Positions 9,450 to 18,286 of a stretch of 64,000 nucleotides of DNA are shown in pieces. The notes under the pieces were generated by a model. It ran no database searches and was not told the DNA's origin. It saw only the letters and a program-made list of their open reading frames with translations. Both the position numbers and the translations under genes were made by a program. Source of the DNA: Myxococcales bacterium (GTDB lineage Bacteria > Myxococcota_A > Polyangia > Palsa-1104 > JAEUJZ01); NCBI GenBank assembly GCA_016794365.1, contig JAEUKB010000074.1:49121-113120 (forward strand). Reading direction: 5' to 3'. The first letter of the stretch is position 1, and each line of letters begins with the position of its first letter.

Positions 9450-10483
9450 AGCAGCCCTCCCGCGCGGGGAAGCAGCGAGTACGCCATGCCGAACATCACC
9501 CGTCCTGCGGCATTGCGCGGGTTGTCAACCAGCAGTCCACCGCCGCCCGAGATCGAAAAGCGCAGCTTGTCGGTGGGCAAGATGTACAGCGAGCCCAGCG
9601 CGCTGGCGGTCGGGGACACCATGTCTCCGCTGACGGGAATCGTGCCGACGCTTTCAAGGCCCAGACCGATCAGCCGATGCAGTCGCACGCTGAGCGCACC
9701 ACCCCAGGTCAGCTCGTGGCCTGTGGCAAAGCGCAGCGGAGGACTTGCGGCTTGGGCGGTCGTTGGGCTGGGCTCGTACAGCTCGCTGCCTTGGCGAATG
9801 ACCGCACCGAAGCTGCCCAGGATGTGGAGCCGACCGAGCAGCGCGCCGAGCAGCAGCTTGGGTCGAAACGTCACATTGGCTTCTCCAAAGAACGAGCTTT
9901 GATCGCCGATGGGAACGGTTAGCTCCAGCAGCGTGCCGATCTCGAAGTACTTGCCACCGTAAAAGCGCGCCTTGACCGCCAGCCGAGGATCGCGCACGCC
10001 GACGTTGCTGATCGCGACGTTTTGGCGCGGCTGTCCAGCGTACATTCCGGTCGGCATCGTCGAGCCCATCGTCGCCGAGCCCGCAGGCAGCACCGTCACG
10101 CTGGGATCGCCGATGGCGTTCTGATCGTAGACGTTTACCCCAACCGGAACCAAGGCGGACAGCGACAGAAAGTCCCACAGGCCCAGATAGAACCCGAGGT
10201 CGAGCGTGACTTGGTGCTCGATCACCGAAAACGGCGCTTCGGCGCGGTTCAGGTTCACATCGTTGAGCGTCAGTCGCAGCGGCGCTCTCGCCCAGCCGAT
10301 GTTGGCGGTCATGCCAAACTCAAACTGCTGCGGGGTCTGCGCGCGATCGACGACTTGCAGGCCGTAGGCATCCATCGTCGGTCGTGCCATCGCGACATCG
10401 AAGCTGCGATCCGCGTGTGCCGTCGAAAGATTGCTGAACGCTGCGCCCAGCGTACAGAGCAGCCAAAGAGCGTGGTGCCTCAT
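9446..10483 (-). CDS. Putative outer-membrane beta-barrel protein
   Basis: 345 residues with a signal peptide (LWLLCTLGAAFSNLSTAHA) and a body of alternating hydrophobic/polar beta strands (for example VTLDLGFYLGLWDFLSLSAL, DPRLAVKARFYGG), which suggests a barrel. A Gly-rich segment (FSISGGGGLLV) lies near the end. No named family is recognised. It sits between a lipoprotein and a TonB receptor with 4-bp overlaps on both sides, so it probably works with the receptor at the outer membrane. Confidence 0.8.
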   Translation of the reverse strand: MRHHALWLLCTLGAAFSNLSTAHADRSFDVAMARPTMDAYGLQVVDRAQTPQQFEFGMTANIGWARAPLRLTLNDVNLNRAEAPFSVIEHQVTLDLGFYLGLWDFLSLSALVPVGVNVYDQNAIGDPSVTVLPAGSATMGSTMPTGMYAGQPRQNVAISNVGVRDPRLAVKARFYGGKYFEIGTLLELTVPIGDQSSFFGEANVTFRPKLLLGALLGRLHILGSFGAVIRQGSELYEPSPTTAQAASPPLRFATGHELTWGGALSVRLHRLIGLGLESVGTIPVSGDMVSPTASALGSLYILPTDKLRFSISGGGGLLVDNPRNAAGRVMFGMAYSLLPRAGGLL

Positions 10484-11616
10484 TGCAGCCTCTCATCAAG
10501 CTGGGTAAGCACCGACGCGGAACCGACGACTGCCGTAAAGGTCGCGGGCAGTCCGACGCCGCTGGTGTTGGCGAGCATCACGAACTTGATGGCACCGCGA
10601 CCGGCGGACGAGTCGGGCAAGCGCTTGCCTTGCATCACCGGGTAATAAATTCCGCCTGCGGCTTTGGGATCGTCGGGCTCGATGCGGATCTGAAGCTCGG
10701 TCAGATCCTTCATGTTCGACGGCACCGAAAAGGTAATCCCTGAGTAGTTCTGCGTTGGCAGATCCGGCGCTGCGGTTCCGGCCCCGGTCTGATAGAGCAT
10801 CGTTCCATAGAGCACACCCGACAGCGGCTTGGTGTACTGCTTCGGGTTGCCGACGTACCACAGCGGATGAGCGCCTGCGCCGCTTTCGTCTCCGTCGCGA
10901 TAGCGCTTACAGACATCCAGACGCCTCGCTGATTCGGCATCGTCTTCCGCCGAGGTCGGGGTGATGGCTTGAAGCTGGGTGCCGCGTCGTGGCTCGCTCG
11001 CGGTATCGGGACTGTGCTGCACCAGCACCAGCATCGTTGTCGCCGCGCGACCTTTCACCATCAGGTTGGGATCGCTGTTTGTCGCCGGAAACGGGGTCAG
11101 CTTCGACACCACTTTGCCGGTCTGTAACAGGAGCTGATCGCGCGCGGTCAAGGTGACATCGGACAGCGACTCGCCATCTGCCGTGCGCTGCGCCTTTTGG
11201 GTGTAGAGCTGCGCGCCACAGGTGCTTGATGACAGGTTGCCTTTGGTGCCGCAGCTTCCGTCGTCGCGGTCCATGCCTCGGATGGCGCATGGCTCGCTGG
11301 GATCGACGACGGGCAGCACCTGAAAGCCGGTGAAGTCCTTGGGATCGCCGCTGCCGATGTTGGCGACGATTCGCTCGGGGTTCGGGCTGCCCGCGTAGTA
11401 GGCGTACATCTCGACGTGATGGCCCGCAAAGGGCAAGGTCGGCACGACGGGAGCCGGCGTACATCCGGTCGGAACCCCGGGCGCGACGCACGGCTGCGGG
11501 GGCAGTGGCCAGGCAATCGCCATCGCAATGACCGAGCCTGAGAAGGTATCGCAGCTACCCGCCAGAGTCGGCAGCAGTGCGAACAGATAGGACAGCTTCC
11601 GCGACGGGACTAACAC
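10480..11616 (-). CDS. Putative lipoprotein, first gene of the receptor operon
   Basis: From GTG 11616 the protein has 378 residues and a compact lipoprotein signal (hydrophobic LSYLFALLPTLAG followed by Cys). GTG 11616 is chosen because a TACGCT box ends 6 nt upstream, the leaderless arrangement seen elsewhere in this window; a TTG at 11652 would add 12 residues in front. The mature part has several cysteines (GCTPAP, EPCAIRG, STCGAQLY, DVCKRY) and no recognised domain. It may be a surface-exposed partner of the barrel and TonB receptor that follow. Confidence 0.8.
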   Translation of the reverse strand: MLVPSRKLSYLFALLPTLAGSCDTFSGSVIAMAIAWPLPPQPCVAPGVPTGCTPAPVVPTLPFAGHHVEMYAYYAGSPNPERIVANIGSGDPKDFTGFQVLPVVDPSEPCAIRGMDRDDGSCGTKGNLSSSTCGAQLYTQKAQRTADGESLSDVTLTARDQLLLQTGKVVSKLTPFPATNSDPNLMVKGRAATTMLVLVQHSPDTASEPRRGTQLQAITPTSAEDDAESARRLDVCKRYRDGDESGAGAHPLWYVGNPKQYTKPLSGVLYGTMLYQTGAGTAAPDLPTQNYSGITFSVPSNMKDLTELQIRIEPDDPKAAGGIYYPVMQGKRLPDSSAGRGAIKFVMLANTSGVGLPATFTAVVGSASVLTQLDERLQ

Positions 11617-11622
11617 ATTAGA

Positions 11623-11628
11623 AGCGTA
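11623..11628 (-). promoter_or_regulatory. TANNNT -10 box, leaderless start of lipoprotein gene
   Basis: TACGCT on the minus strand, 6 nt before GTG 11616; no Shine-Dalgarno is present. The assignment is inferred from the recurring pattern. Confidence 0.45.
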
Positions 11629-11662
11629 TCGAGCGGGCTTTGAATCTGTCAATCAATTCATC

Positions 11663-13240
11663 TTATTCGTCATCATCCTCGTCGCCTTCGTCGGTCGCTC
11701 CGCCTCTTACTGATAACAGCGCCCACTCTCGCTTGCCGCCCGTTAGCTTGGTTCCGCAGTATTGGCAGGTCACGGCATCGGATCCGGCCAGTGGACCACC
11801 ACACTCGGGACAGTCGAGCGAAGACAGACCTGTGCGGCTCTTGGCTGTGGCCGACCGCGCGAGTGCAAAGACGTGGGTGAAGTTCTCGGGCTCTTTGCCA
11901 CCGACCGAAGCGCTCCACATGATCTCGACGTAGGCGTAGTCTTGTTCCCCGCCGGTCAGGACCGATTCCAGCTCGGCGCTACCAACGGCAACCTGCGTCA
12001 GCTTGGCGGCATCGAGCGATAGCTCGGACTGCTCGGAGGACGAAGTCGGTGGACTGACGCAGAAGCGATGCAGCTTGTCGCTCTTTTGGGTCGCTTTCGC
12101 TTCGATCCACTTCCAGAAGATCACCGAGGCACGATCTTCGATCTCTTGACGACTGACCGACGGATCGCGCTGCCGCAGCTCTTCCAGGCCCGAGATGTCT
12201 CCGACGGCTGGATCGGCGCGCCACTCTTCCGGCTGCGTGATCTCGGCCAGCACCCAGTCGTGCTCACCGGAGTTTACGAGCGCTTTGCAGTACTCACACT
12301 TGACGACCTCGCCGAGCGGCAAGTCCGCGCCGCAGCTTGGACACTTGCCTTCGAGCGCCGGGATGCCTTTCTTGCTGTGCTTGCCGCGTCGTCGCACAAA
12401 CGACCAGACCTCGTGATACTGGCTCAGCGCAGCTTTTTTGGTCTGCGACAGCGCTTCACTGGGCGACAGGTTGATGCCGACATCGCGATCGCGCGCTTCT
12501 CCGACGATCTTGACGTGAACGGTATCCCACTGCGCATCAGCCACCGCCGCCAGGATGTCCGCCGACACCACGCGCCAGTCCGCCATCATGTTGCGCAGAC
12601 CCTGCGCACGGAGCAGCTCAAGCTGGGTCGAAAAGCGAACGTACACACCATCAGAGATCACGCGGCGCGCCGGACCCATGTTGCCCGCGAGCCACGCTTC
12701 GTTGACCTTGGCGACGACGGTCTTGGTACGCGACAGAAACGTCATCGGCTCGAAGTCGGGATCGTGCTTGCGCAGCTCATCAAGACCGGCTTTGGCCAGG
12801 GAGTTATCGACGGCAAGCTTGGCGCGCTCGGGCTTTTGCTTGTTGTTGCGACTGGCCAGCCAGATAAGCAGCACGATGACCGCGAAGATAAAAATCGGAA
12901 TCAGCCAGCTACTCGAGGACGAGCCTCCGCCGGTATAGACCACCGTGGTCGAGCTGCCCGAGCCATACGAAGATCCGTACGACGAGCTGGAAGATCCGGA
13001 CGAGCGTGACGAAGATCCCGACGAGTAACCGCGAGAGCTACTTGAGCTTGGGCTCGAATACGATCGACTAGAGCTGGAGCTAGAACCGGAATAGCTGCGA
13101 GAGCTACTCGATGAGCTTCGCGAAGACGAGCGATAGCTTTGACCACCGCCGGGACGAGCCGCCGCCCGATCGAACGCAAACCAGAAGACCAGAAGCAAAG
13201 AGAGCAGCCAGACCACACCGCGTCGCAGCATACGTAGCAT
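11663..13240 (-). CDS. Tim44-like membrane protein with Ser-rich linker and two zinc ribbons
   Basis: 525 residues. After an N-terminal hydrophobic segment (GVVWLLSLLLVFWFAFDRA) comes a stretch of about 90 residues that is almost all Ser with Tyr, Gly and Arg, then a membrane helix (WLIPIFIFAVIVLLIWLA). A Tim44-like domain follows (DPDFEPMTFLSRTKTVVAKV ... DWRVVSADILAAVADAQW). Two CxxC pairs form a first zinc ribbon (CPSCGADLPLGEVVKCEYC) and two more a second near the C-terminus (CPECGGPL ... CQYCG). The tail is acidic (DEGDEDDDE). ATG 13240 is taken as start (ATG 13231 possible); the frame stays open upstream to 13540 but without coding character. Function unknown; an envelope role is inferred. 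Confidence 0.85.
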   Translation of the reverse strand: MLRMLRRGVVWLLSLLLVFWFAFDRAAARPGGGQSYRSSSRSSSSSSRSYSGSSSSSSRSYSSPSSSSSRGYSSGSSSRSSGSSSSSYGSSYGSGSSTTVVYTGGGSSSSSWLIPIFIFAVIVLLIWLASRNNKQKPERAKLAVDNSLAKAGLDELRKHDPDFEPMTFLSRTKTVVAKVNEAWLAGNMGPARRVISDGVYVRFSTQLELLRAQGLRNMMADWRVVSADILAAVADAQWDTVHVKIVGEARDRDVGINLSPSEALSQTKKAALSQYHEVWSFVRRRGKHSKKGIPALEGKCPSCGADLPLGEVVKCEYCKALVNSGEHDWVLAEITQPEEWRADPAVGDISGLEELRQRDPSVSRQEIEDRASVIFWKWIEAKATQKSDKLHRFCVSPPTSSSEQSELSLDAAKLTQVAVGSAELESVLTGGEQDYAYVEIMWSASVGGKEPENFTHVFALARSATAKSRTGLSSLDCPECGGPLAGSDAVTCQYCGTKLTGGKREWALLSVRGGATDEGDEDDDE

Positions 13241-13380
13241 CCTAGCTTGTCTCGGCTCTGTCGTCACGAAGCGCGCATGACGCCTGGGCCAGACTGCTTG
13301 CGGTCCAAGCTGGGCTGAAACCAGGCGAAACGAAGAGAAAACGGGCGAACGGAAGAGAAAACGGGCGGGAAGCGGACGGC

Positions 13381-15159
13381 TTATTCGGCCTGCTTGAACT
13401 GGTTGCCGTTTTGGACGATGCCTTCTCGCTGACAGACGTAGATCAGGTACTGCCGCGCGGCGTTGTCGAGCTTGCGATATGCGTCGCCGACCAGCTTCAG
13501 GTCTTTGTTGCGACAGGCGGCTGCACCGATGATGCGCCACGCGCGGTTGGTGCTGACCTTGGCCACCGAGCGAGCCAAGCTGATCGCTTTGTCGTAGTTG
13601 CCGTTGACGAACTCAGACTGCGCTTCGGTCAGGACCTGCTCGGGATCGCCGCCCGCCGGAGCCGCTTCGACCTTTTCGGCCTTTTCAGGCTTTTCGGCCT
13701 TTTCAGGCTTTTCGGCCTTTTCGGGCTTTTCACCGTCAGCAACCTTGGTCTTGTCCTTGTCTTTGTCCTTGCGGTGATGATCTTTGCCTCCGCTTGGCTC
13801 ACTGGCCTGCGACGAGCCGCCACCGCTGCCACATGGCTGATCTTTGGCAGACAGCGCACGCACATGCTTGGGCTCGACATCGAGCACCGCTTGAACCTGC
13901 GAGCGTGCTTCGGTGCAGTTGCCCGCCGCGCGCGCATCCGACGCAGCCTTGAGATGGCTCTCGACGAACAGCGGGAAGATCTTGTCGTAGTCTTCCTTCG
14001 CGCTCTTTTGATAGACCGAGTCCTCGGGAATTTCGCGATAGGTCTTGAGCGCAGCGTCGTAATTGCCACTTCCAGCGGCACCGGCGAAGCGATCGTAAAT
14101 CTGCTTGTTCTTGGACTCTTTTTCCGCGATCGCGCGCTTCGACTGGGCTGCGTCGCGGGTGCGGATGTTGATGGCGCTGTTGCTGACGATCCGGCCCGTC
14201 TTATCGAGTACGTCTTGCCAGCGCTTGTTTTGCAGATCGCCCTCGACATCGATCAGCGTCTTGGCCGCTTCTGCATCGACATCAACCTTCGGCGTTTGCG
14301 TCAGGAACCAGTACGCACCACCACCGACCGCCGCGAGCAGAATCAGCGTCAGCAAGATCGGAACGATGGGCGTGCTGCGCTGGTCGCGATCGACGATCAT
14401 CGCGTCGATCTGTTCCTTCGGGATGTCTTGTCCCGGCGGCACAAACACCAAGCGAACGTGCCCGAGGTCGATCTTGTCGCCCTTGCGCAGCTCGACCTTG
14501 CCGTATTCCTCGCCATTGACACGCACGCCGTTGGCGCTCTGCATGTCCATGATCTGGAACTTGTCACCTTCGCGAACGATCTTGGCGTGATGACGCGAGA
14601 TCGAGCGATGGTTTAGCACCACATCGTTGTCGTCGGTGCGACCAATGACAACGGTCGCTTTTTCTAGCTGAAACTCTTGGCGCGCGAAGTTCGTCGAAAC
14701 AACAATCAAGCGAGCGGGCTTTTCGGGAGCCTTGACGACGGGCGCAGAGACGGGCTGCGGCAGCGTCGCTTGTGGACCTTGCACCGCGCTGCTCATCAGC
14801 GTCGGTTCGGCCCGGTTCATCGGCGTGGTCTGCTGCGCTTGACCGGGGACTTGGACCTTGGCCGCGCCCTTGTCGAGCTTGACCGAGACCTGATAGTCCC
14901 CGATCTGCAAGCGGTCTCCATCACCGACGGCGACCTTGCCTGAAATACGGTCACCGTTGACCTTGATGCCGTTATAGCTCATGAGGTCTTCGATGAAGAG
15001 CCCATTACCCTGGCGGGTGATTCGCGCATGACGCCGTGAGACGTTGCGCTCCGTCAGACGAATCGTATTCCCTTCCTTCCGTCCGACGGTTATCTCGTCG
15101 CGGATGATGGGGACTTCCGTCGTCTTGCCCTCGTCGTCCTCGATAATGAGCTTATACAT
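13381..15159 (-). CDS. Double-FHA-domain membrane protein with C-terminal repeat domain
   Basis: 592 residues. FHA domain 1 spans about 24-90 (TVGRKEGNTIRL, VSRRHARI, SYNGIKVNG) and FHA domain 2 about 150-240 (VIGRTDDNDVVL, ISRHHAKI, SANGVRVNG); both keep the phosphothreonine-binding Arg, Ser, His and Asn signature. A membrane helix is at about 264-285 (IVPILLTLILLAAVGGGAYW). Then come helical TPR-like repeats, a KPEKAE repeat, and a C-terminal domain (about 500-592) clearly homologous to the protein at 32871-33368. It probably reads Ser/Thr kinase output at the membrane. A promoter lies at 15203-15231. Confidence 0.93.
   Translation of the reverse strand: MYKLIIEDDEGKTTEVPIIRDEITVGRKEGNTIRLTERNVSRRHARITRQGNGLFIEDLMSYNGIKVNGDRISGKVAVGDGDRLQIGDYQVSVKLDKGAAKVQVPGQAQQTTPMNRAEPTLMSSAVQGPQATLPQPVSAPVVKAPEKPARLIVVSTNFARQEFQLEKATVVIGRTDDNDVVLNHRSISRHHAKIVREGDKFQIMDMQSANGVRVNGEEYGKVELRKGDKIDLGHVRLVFVPPGQDIPKEQIDAMIVDRDQRSTPIVPILLTLILLAAVGGGAYWFLTQTPKVDVDAEAAKTLIDVEGDLQNKRWQDVLDKTGRIVSNSAINIRTRDAAQSKRAIAEKESKNKQIYDRFAGAAGSGNYDAALKTYREIPEDSVYQKSAKEDYDKIFPLFVESHLKAASDARAAGNCTEARSQVQAVLDVEPKHVRALSAKDQPCGSGGGSSQASEPSGGKDHHRKDKDKDKTKVADGEKPEKAEKPEKAEKPEKAEKVEAAPAGGDPEQVLTEAQSEFVNGNYDKAISLARSVAKVSTNRAWRIIGAAACRNKDLKLVGDAYRKLDNAARQYLIYVCQREGIVQNGNQFKQAE
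13672..13731. repeat. 18-bp in-frame repeat (KPEKAE) in the FHA protein
   Basis: Just over three copies of cttttcaggcttttcggc encode a Lys/Glu/Pro linker in the double-FHA protein. The 18-bp period equals six codons. Confidence 0.9.
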
Positions 15160-15202
15160 GACCCGCGTTTCGACGCATATTTAGCCTTTTAGGGCTTTTG
15201 CG

Positions 15203-15231
15203 ATTTTAGGACCCAACTTTTTATGGGTCAA
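15203..15231 (-). promoter_or_regulatory. Sigma-70-type promoter of the double-FHA gene
   Basis: On the minus strand TTGACC (15226-15231) and TAAAAT (15203-15208) are separated by 17 bp, close to consensus. Transcription would start near 15196, about 37 nt before ATG 15159. The spacer contains the inverted repeat GACCCA/TGGGTC (15210-15229), a possible operator. Confidence 0.6.
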
Positions 15232-15452
15232 GCATGCCATTCCACATCGACTGACGAAGATCATTTGCGCAAAGCCTGACTTCGTCTTGCGATATTGGCC
15301 TACTTGTGCCCGATTCAGCCGTCGTGCCGTACTCTTGGAAGCGACGATGGCTTGCTCGGCTGCGACGACGGATGCTGGCAGAGACTGACTCTGCTGCCGA
15401 TTCCGCGTCGGGCTCGCCACCGTATTTCGCATCGCCTGAGCCTGCACGAAAG
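15232..15452. other. Intergenic stretch without a convincing gene
   Basis: Between the S41 protease stop and the FHA promoter. A 137-codon minus-strand frame crosses this stretch (15181-15594) but overlaps the protease by 142 bp and has no homology I can recognise, no ribosome-binding site and biased composition. I see no RNA gene here. Confidence 0.5.
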
Positions 15453-16919
15453 CTACTCCACCTTGGTGTCGTTGCGCAGCGCACGGTCGCCCACAGGTCG
15501 CTGCTGTTCTGTCGCGGCAGGGCCTTTTGGTCCCGGATGACTGCTTTCCGGGCGCGGACCGCGATGCAGGAGCCTGGTCGCAAACAGGTGCCACGCTTTC
15601 AAATAATCGTAAGCGGTTCGGAGCTGAAAGTCCTCACCTTGTGGCGTTCGCTGGGCAATGACCGAATAGCCCGGCGGTGGCCCCGCTTCCTGTCCCAGCT
15701 TTTGCCGGTTTTTTAGGTGACCTTGCAGGTCGCGTTCCTTTTGGGACGGCTCGTCTTTGACCACAAGCTTTCCGTCAGAAAGTCGAACCTGATCGACCAC
15801 CACGTCGGGCGTGATTCCCTTTTCCTGAATCGAACGTCCCGACGGTGTGTAATAGCGAGCAATGGTCAGCTTGAGCGCGCTTCCGTCTTCCAGCTCGACG
15901 ATGGTCTGCACCGATCCTTTGCCGTACGTCTGCGTGCCCATCACCAAGGCGCGACCGTGATCTTGCAGCGCGCCCGCGACGATCTCTGCCGCTGAAGCAG
16001 AGCCGCCGTTGACCAAGCAGATGATCGGAAAGCCGATCCGTGTGCCTTCGGGCCTGGCTCGTTCTTCGTCGAGAATTCGGCCACCACGGCCTTCGGTCCG
16101 AACGATCAGCCCGTGCTCAATGAAGATGTCGGCGAGCCGCACCGCTTGATCGAGCAGACCGCCGGGATTGCTGCGCAGATCCAGCACCAGCCCACTGAGC
16201 TTGCCGCCGGAGTCGCGCTCCATCGCCGCAAGCTGTAGCTCGACTTCGCGATCCATGTTGTCGGTGAACTGCTTGACGCGCAGCACGCCGTAGCCCGGTT
16301 CAAGCAAAAATCCTTCGACGCTGCGAATGCGGATGATGTCGCGCACCATCGCGAAGCTGCGTGGCTCTTTCCAGCCGCTACGCTGCACCGTCAGCGACAC
16401 CTGAGCGCCCCGCTTGCCGCGCATCTTTTGGATATAGTCCATCATCTGGCGCGTCGGCTGGTCGTCGATGCGTAGGACTTGGTCCCCGGCTTGTAGGCCC
16501 GCGCGAGCCGCTGGCGTTCCTTCGATCACCGAGACGATCGTCAGCACGCCATCGCGCTGATCGACCTCGATACCGATCCCGGAAAACTGGCCGCTCGTGT
16601 CGTTTTTCATCTCGCGATACTGCTCGGGACGAAGAAACGTCGTGTGCGGATCCAGCGAGTCGAGCATTCCCTTGATGGCGCCGTAGACCAGCTCGTCTTG
16701 ATCGACATCTTCGACGTACTGGCTTTCGACGTAGGAAAGCACCCGCGAAAACATCGCCAGCTTCGACGGTGAGATCGGCTTACGCGGCGCTGCCTCGGCA
16801 AGCCCCAGCGTACAGAGCCCGGCGGTCACGATCAGCGTGAGCGCTGGTAGGGAGAAACGGCGACCTGAACCTTTGCGACAGATCCCCCGCTCTGCCTCTC
16901 GTGAAAGCCCGGCAACCAC
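15453..16919 (-). CDS. S41-family carboxy-terminal processing protease
   Basis: 488 residues from GTG 16919. A membrane/signal segment (LPALTLIVTAGLCTLGLAEA) is followed by the CTP N-terminal region (LDSLDPHTTFLRPEQYREM), a PDZ domain (GIGIEVDQRDGVLTIVSVIE, AGLQAGDQVLRIDD) and the peptidase core with catalytic Ser in NGGSASAAEIVAGAL and Lys in QTYGKGSVQT. These enzymes cut periplasmic proteins near their C-termini. GTG 16919 is preferred because a TATATT box ends 7 nt upstream; a TTG at 16928 would overlap that box. The last about 50 residues (rich in Pro, Arg, Gly) look non-conserved. Confidence 0.93.
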   Translation of the reverse strand: MVAGLSREAERGICRKGSGRRFSLPALTLIVTAGLCTLGLAEAAPRKPISPSKLAMFSRVLSYVESQYVEDVDQDELVYGAIKGMLDSLDPHTTFLRPEQYREMKNDTSGQFSGIGIEVDQRDGVLTIVSVIEGTPAARAGLQAGDQVLRIDDQPTRQMMDYIQKMRGKRGAQVSLTVQRSGWKEPRSFAMVRDIIRIRSVEGFLLEPGYGVLRVKQFTDNMDREVELQLAAMERDSGGKLSGLVLDLRSNPGGLLDQAVRLADIFIEHGLIVRTEGRGGRILDEERARPEGTRIGFPIICLVNGGSASAAEIVAGALQDHGRALVMGTQTYGKGSVQTIVELEDGSALKLTIARYYTPSGRSIQEKGITPDVVVDQVRLSDGKLVVKDEPSQKERDLQGHLKNRQKLGQEAGPPPGYSVIAQRTPQGEDFQLRTAYDYLKAWHLFATRLLHRGPRPESSHPGPKGPAATEQQRPVGDRALRNDTKVE

Positions 16920-16926
16920 CAAGGTC

Positions 16927-16932
16927 AATATA
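16927..16932 (-). promoter_or_regulatory. TANNNT -10 box, leaderless start of S41 protease
   Basis: TATATT on the minus strand, 7 nt before GTG 16919, with no Shine-Dalgarno. Confidence 0.45.
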
Positions 16933-17023
16933 GCCTAACCATTCACTTTACCGCAAACGCAACTTTTCCGAGGGAGAGCGCGGCCAAACGTCGTCGCATG
17001 TCAGACGAGACACACCGCGACGT

Positions 17024-17533
17024 TCAGTCAGTGAGTTCCTTGTTTTCGTCGGATGTTGAAGCTGGTGGGGATGTCGAAGCTGGCGGGGATGTCGAAGCTG
17101 GCGGGGATGTCGAAGCTGGCGCGGACTGCGCAGCGGTTGAACCGGGAATCGACAGCTCCAGCGGCGTCGTCTCACGTCCGTATAGCTTGTAGGCAAACAG
17201 CGACGCACAGAGCACAAACGCTGAGACACAGTACAAAAGCCACAGCCACAGCGTATCCGACTTGATGTGCAGCCAGCGCCGACGCAGCAGAAACAGTCCG
17301 AGCGTAGCGATCAGTGTCAGCAGCGCAGCGACGGAAAGTGCCAGCAAAGATCGCCCGTAATAGTCCATCACGATCGCGGCTTCGGAACCGGATGCGGACA
17401 GGCTCCAGCGACGAGCAATTGGCAGATACAGTGGCACCGGCAAAGACATCACGCCGGTCAGAAAGAACAGCAGCGACGTGAGCGTTGAAAACACGCTGGC
17501 GATCAGTGCTGTGCGACGGAGCGACGACATCAT
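17024..17533 (-). CDS. Small membrane protein with PPASTS repeat tail
   Basis: 169 residues with three probable membrane helices (TALIASVFSTLTSLLFFLTG, SLLALSVAALLTLIATLGLF, WLLYCVSAFVLCASLFA) and a C-terminal tail made of four 6-residue PPASTS-type repeats. Its start overlaps the stop of the upstream membrane-protein gene by 4 bp, so the two are coupled and may form a complex. No family recognised. Confidence 0.8.
   Translation of the reverse strand: MMSSLRRTALIASVFSTLTSLLFFLTGVMSLPVPLYLPIARRWSLSASGSEAAIVMDYYGRSLLALSVAALLTLIATLGLFLLRRRWLHIKSDTLWLWLLYCVSAFVLCASLFAYKLYGRETTPLELSIPGSTAAQSAPASTSPPASTSPPASTSPPASTSDENKELTD
17052..17123. repeat. 4 x 18-bp in-frame repeat
   Basis: Four units of gatgtcgaagctggcggg, encoding Pro-Pro-Ala-Ser-Thr-Ser repeats on the minus strand at the end of the 169-residue membrane protein. 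Confidence 0.92.
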
Positions 17534-18090
17534 GCGCCTCGTACCGAAGTAACCAAGAGTCCAGCGACGACGTTTCCGACGGTCACAAGCGCAGTGCCAA
17601 TCGCCATCGCAGCATATAGCGCGAGCACCGCCCGATCGCTCGTCGGATCTTCAGGTTGTTCGGCAGCGTCGGAAGCGTTCGCAGCGTCGGAAGCGCTTGC
17701 AGCGTCGGAAGCGTTCGCGTGACTGGCTGCGCGCGACAAAGCGCTTGCGAGCAAAAGCGCACCGATGGACAGCGGCAGACCAATCGTCGCGATGTTTTCC
17801 TTCCAGTCAAACAGGTTGGCAGCCCACGGCGCGTGTCGATCGAGGAACAGCGCTCGAATCAAGACCCGATAGCGCGGATACAGAAGGAGTCCTGCCGTCA
17901 TCGTCGCAAGATACGCAAAAAACGTCGTCAGCGCATAGACACGCAGCAGTCGAAAACGCACCTTTTTCCGTCGCAGAAGCTGAATCGCCAGCAGCGCTTG
18001 GTGAACGCTCGATCCGGACAGCACGATCGCGCCGAGCGCATGCAGCACGAGCAGCAGCGGACCCCACGTCTGCAAAAAGAGCGACGGCAC
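17530..18090 (-). CDS. Four-TM membrane protein, unknown
   Basis: 186 residues from GTG 18090, with about four to five membrane helices (GPLLLVLHALGAIVLSGSSV, VYALTTFFAYLATMTAGLLL, IATIGLPLSIGALLLASALS, ALYAAMAIGTALVTVGNVVA). A polar loop carries a SDAANA-type repeat. An open frame reaches 18294, but its first 68 residues are Arg/Lys-rich and look like antisense of other DNA. GTG 18090 lies 6 nt after a TATAGT box, which decides the start. Coupled to the 169-residue membrane protein downstream. Confidence 0.78.
   Translation of the reverse strand: MPSLFLQTWGPLLLVLHALGAIVLSGSSVHQALLAIQLLRRKKVRFRLLRVYALTTFFAYLATMTAGLLLYPRYRVLIRALFLDRHAPWAANLFDWKENIATIGLPLSIGALLLASALSRAASHANASDAASASDAANASDAAEQPEDPTSDRAVLALYAAMAIGTALVTVGNVVAGLLVTSVRGA
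17663..17716. repeat. 3 x 18-bp in-frame repeat
   Basis: Three units of gcagcgtcggaagcgttc encode Ala/Ser/Asp repeats in a loop of the four-TM protein. Confidence 0.88.
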
Positions 18091-18096
18091 CTGCGG

Positions 18097-18102
18097 ACTA
18101 TA
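18097..18102 (-). promoter_or_regulatory. TANNNT -10 box, leaderless start of the four-TM protein
   Basis: TATAGT on the minus strand, 6 nt before GTG 18090; no Shine-Dalgarno. Confidence 0.5.
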
Positions 18103-18286
18103 GCGCTTTTTCTGTAGGCATCGCGCTCGCTGTCCGTATCTCGGACGAGATCCGTATCTCGGACACGAAGCGTCCTGACCTTTGGGATGCTTCCGTCGCT
18201 GAGCGCGCTTGGCCAAGCTGGCACGCGGCCTGCTTTGGTGTCGCTTCGCTGCTGCGCATCCAGCGCGGGAAGAGAGGTCTTTTGCG

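Noticed and set aside
13241..13540. 100-codon upstream extension of the Tim44-like gene
   Set aside because: No coding character and overlaps the end of the double-FHA gene; the hydrophobic start at 13240 is sufficient.
15181..15594. 137-codon minus-strand frame
   Set aside because: Overlaps the S41 protease 3' end in another frame and contains the FHA promoter; no homology or ribosome site.
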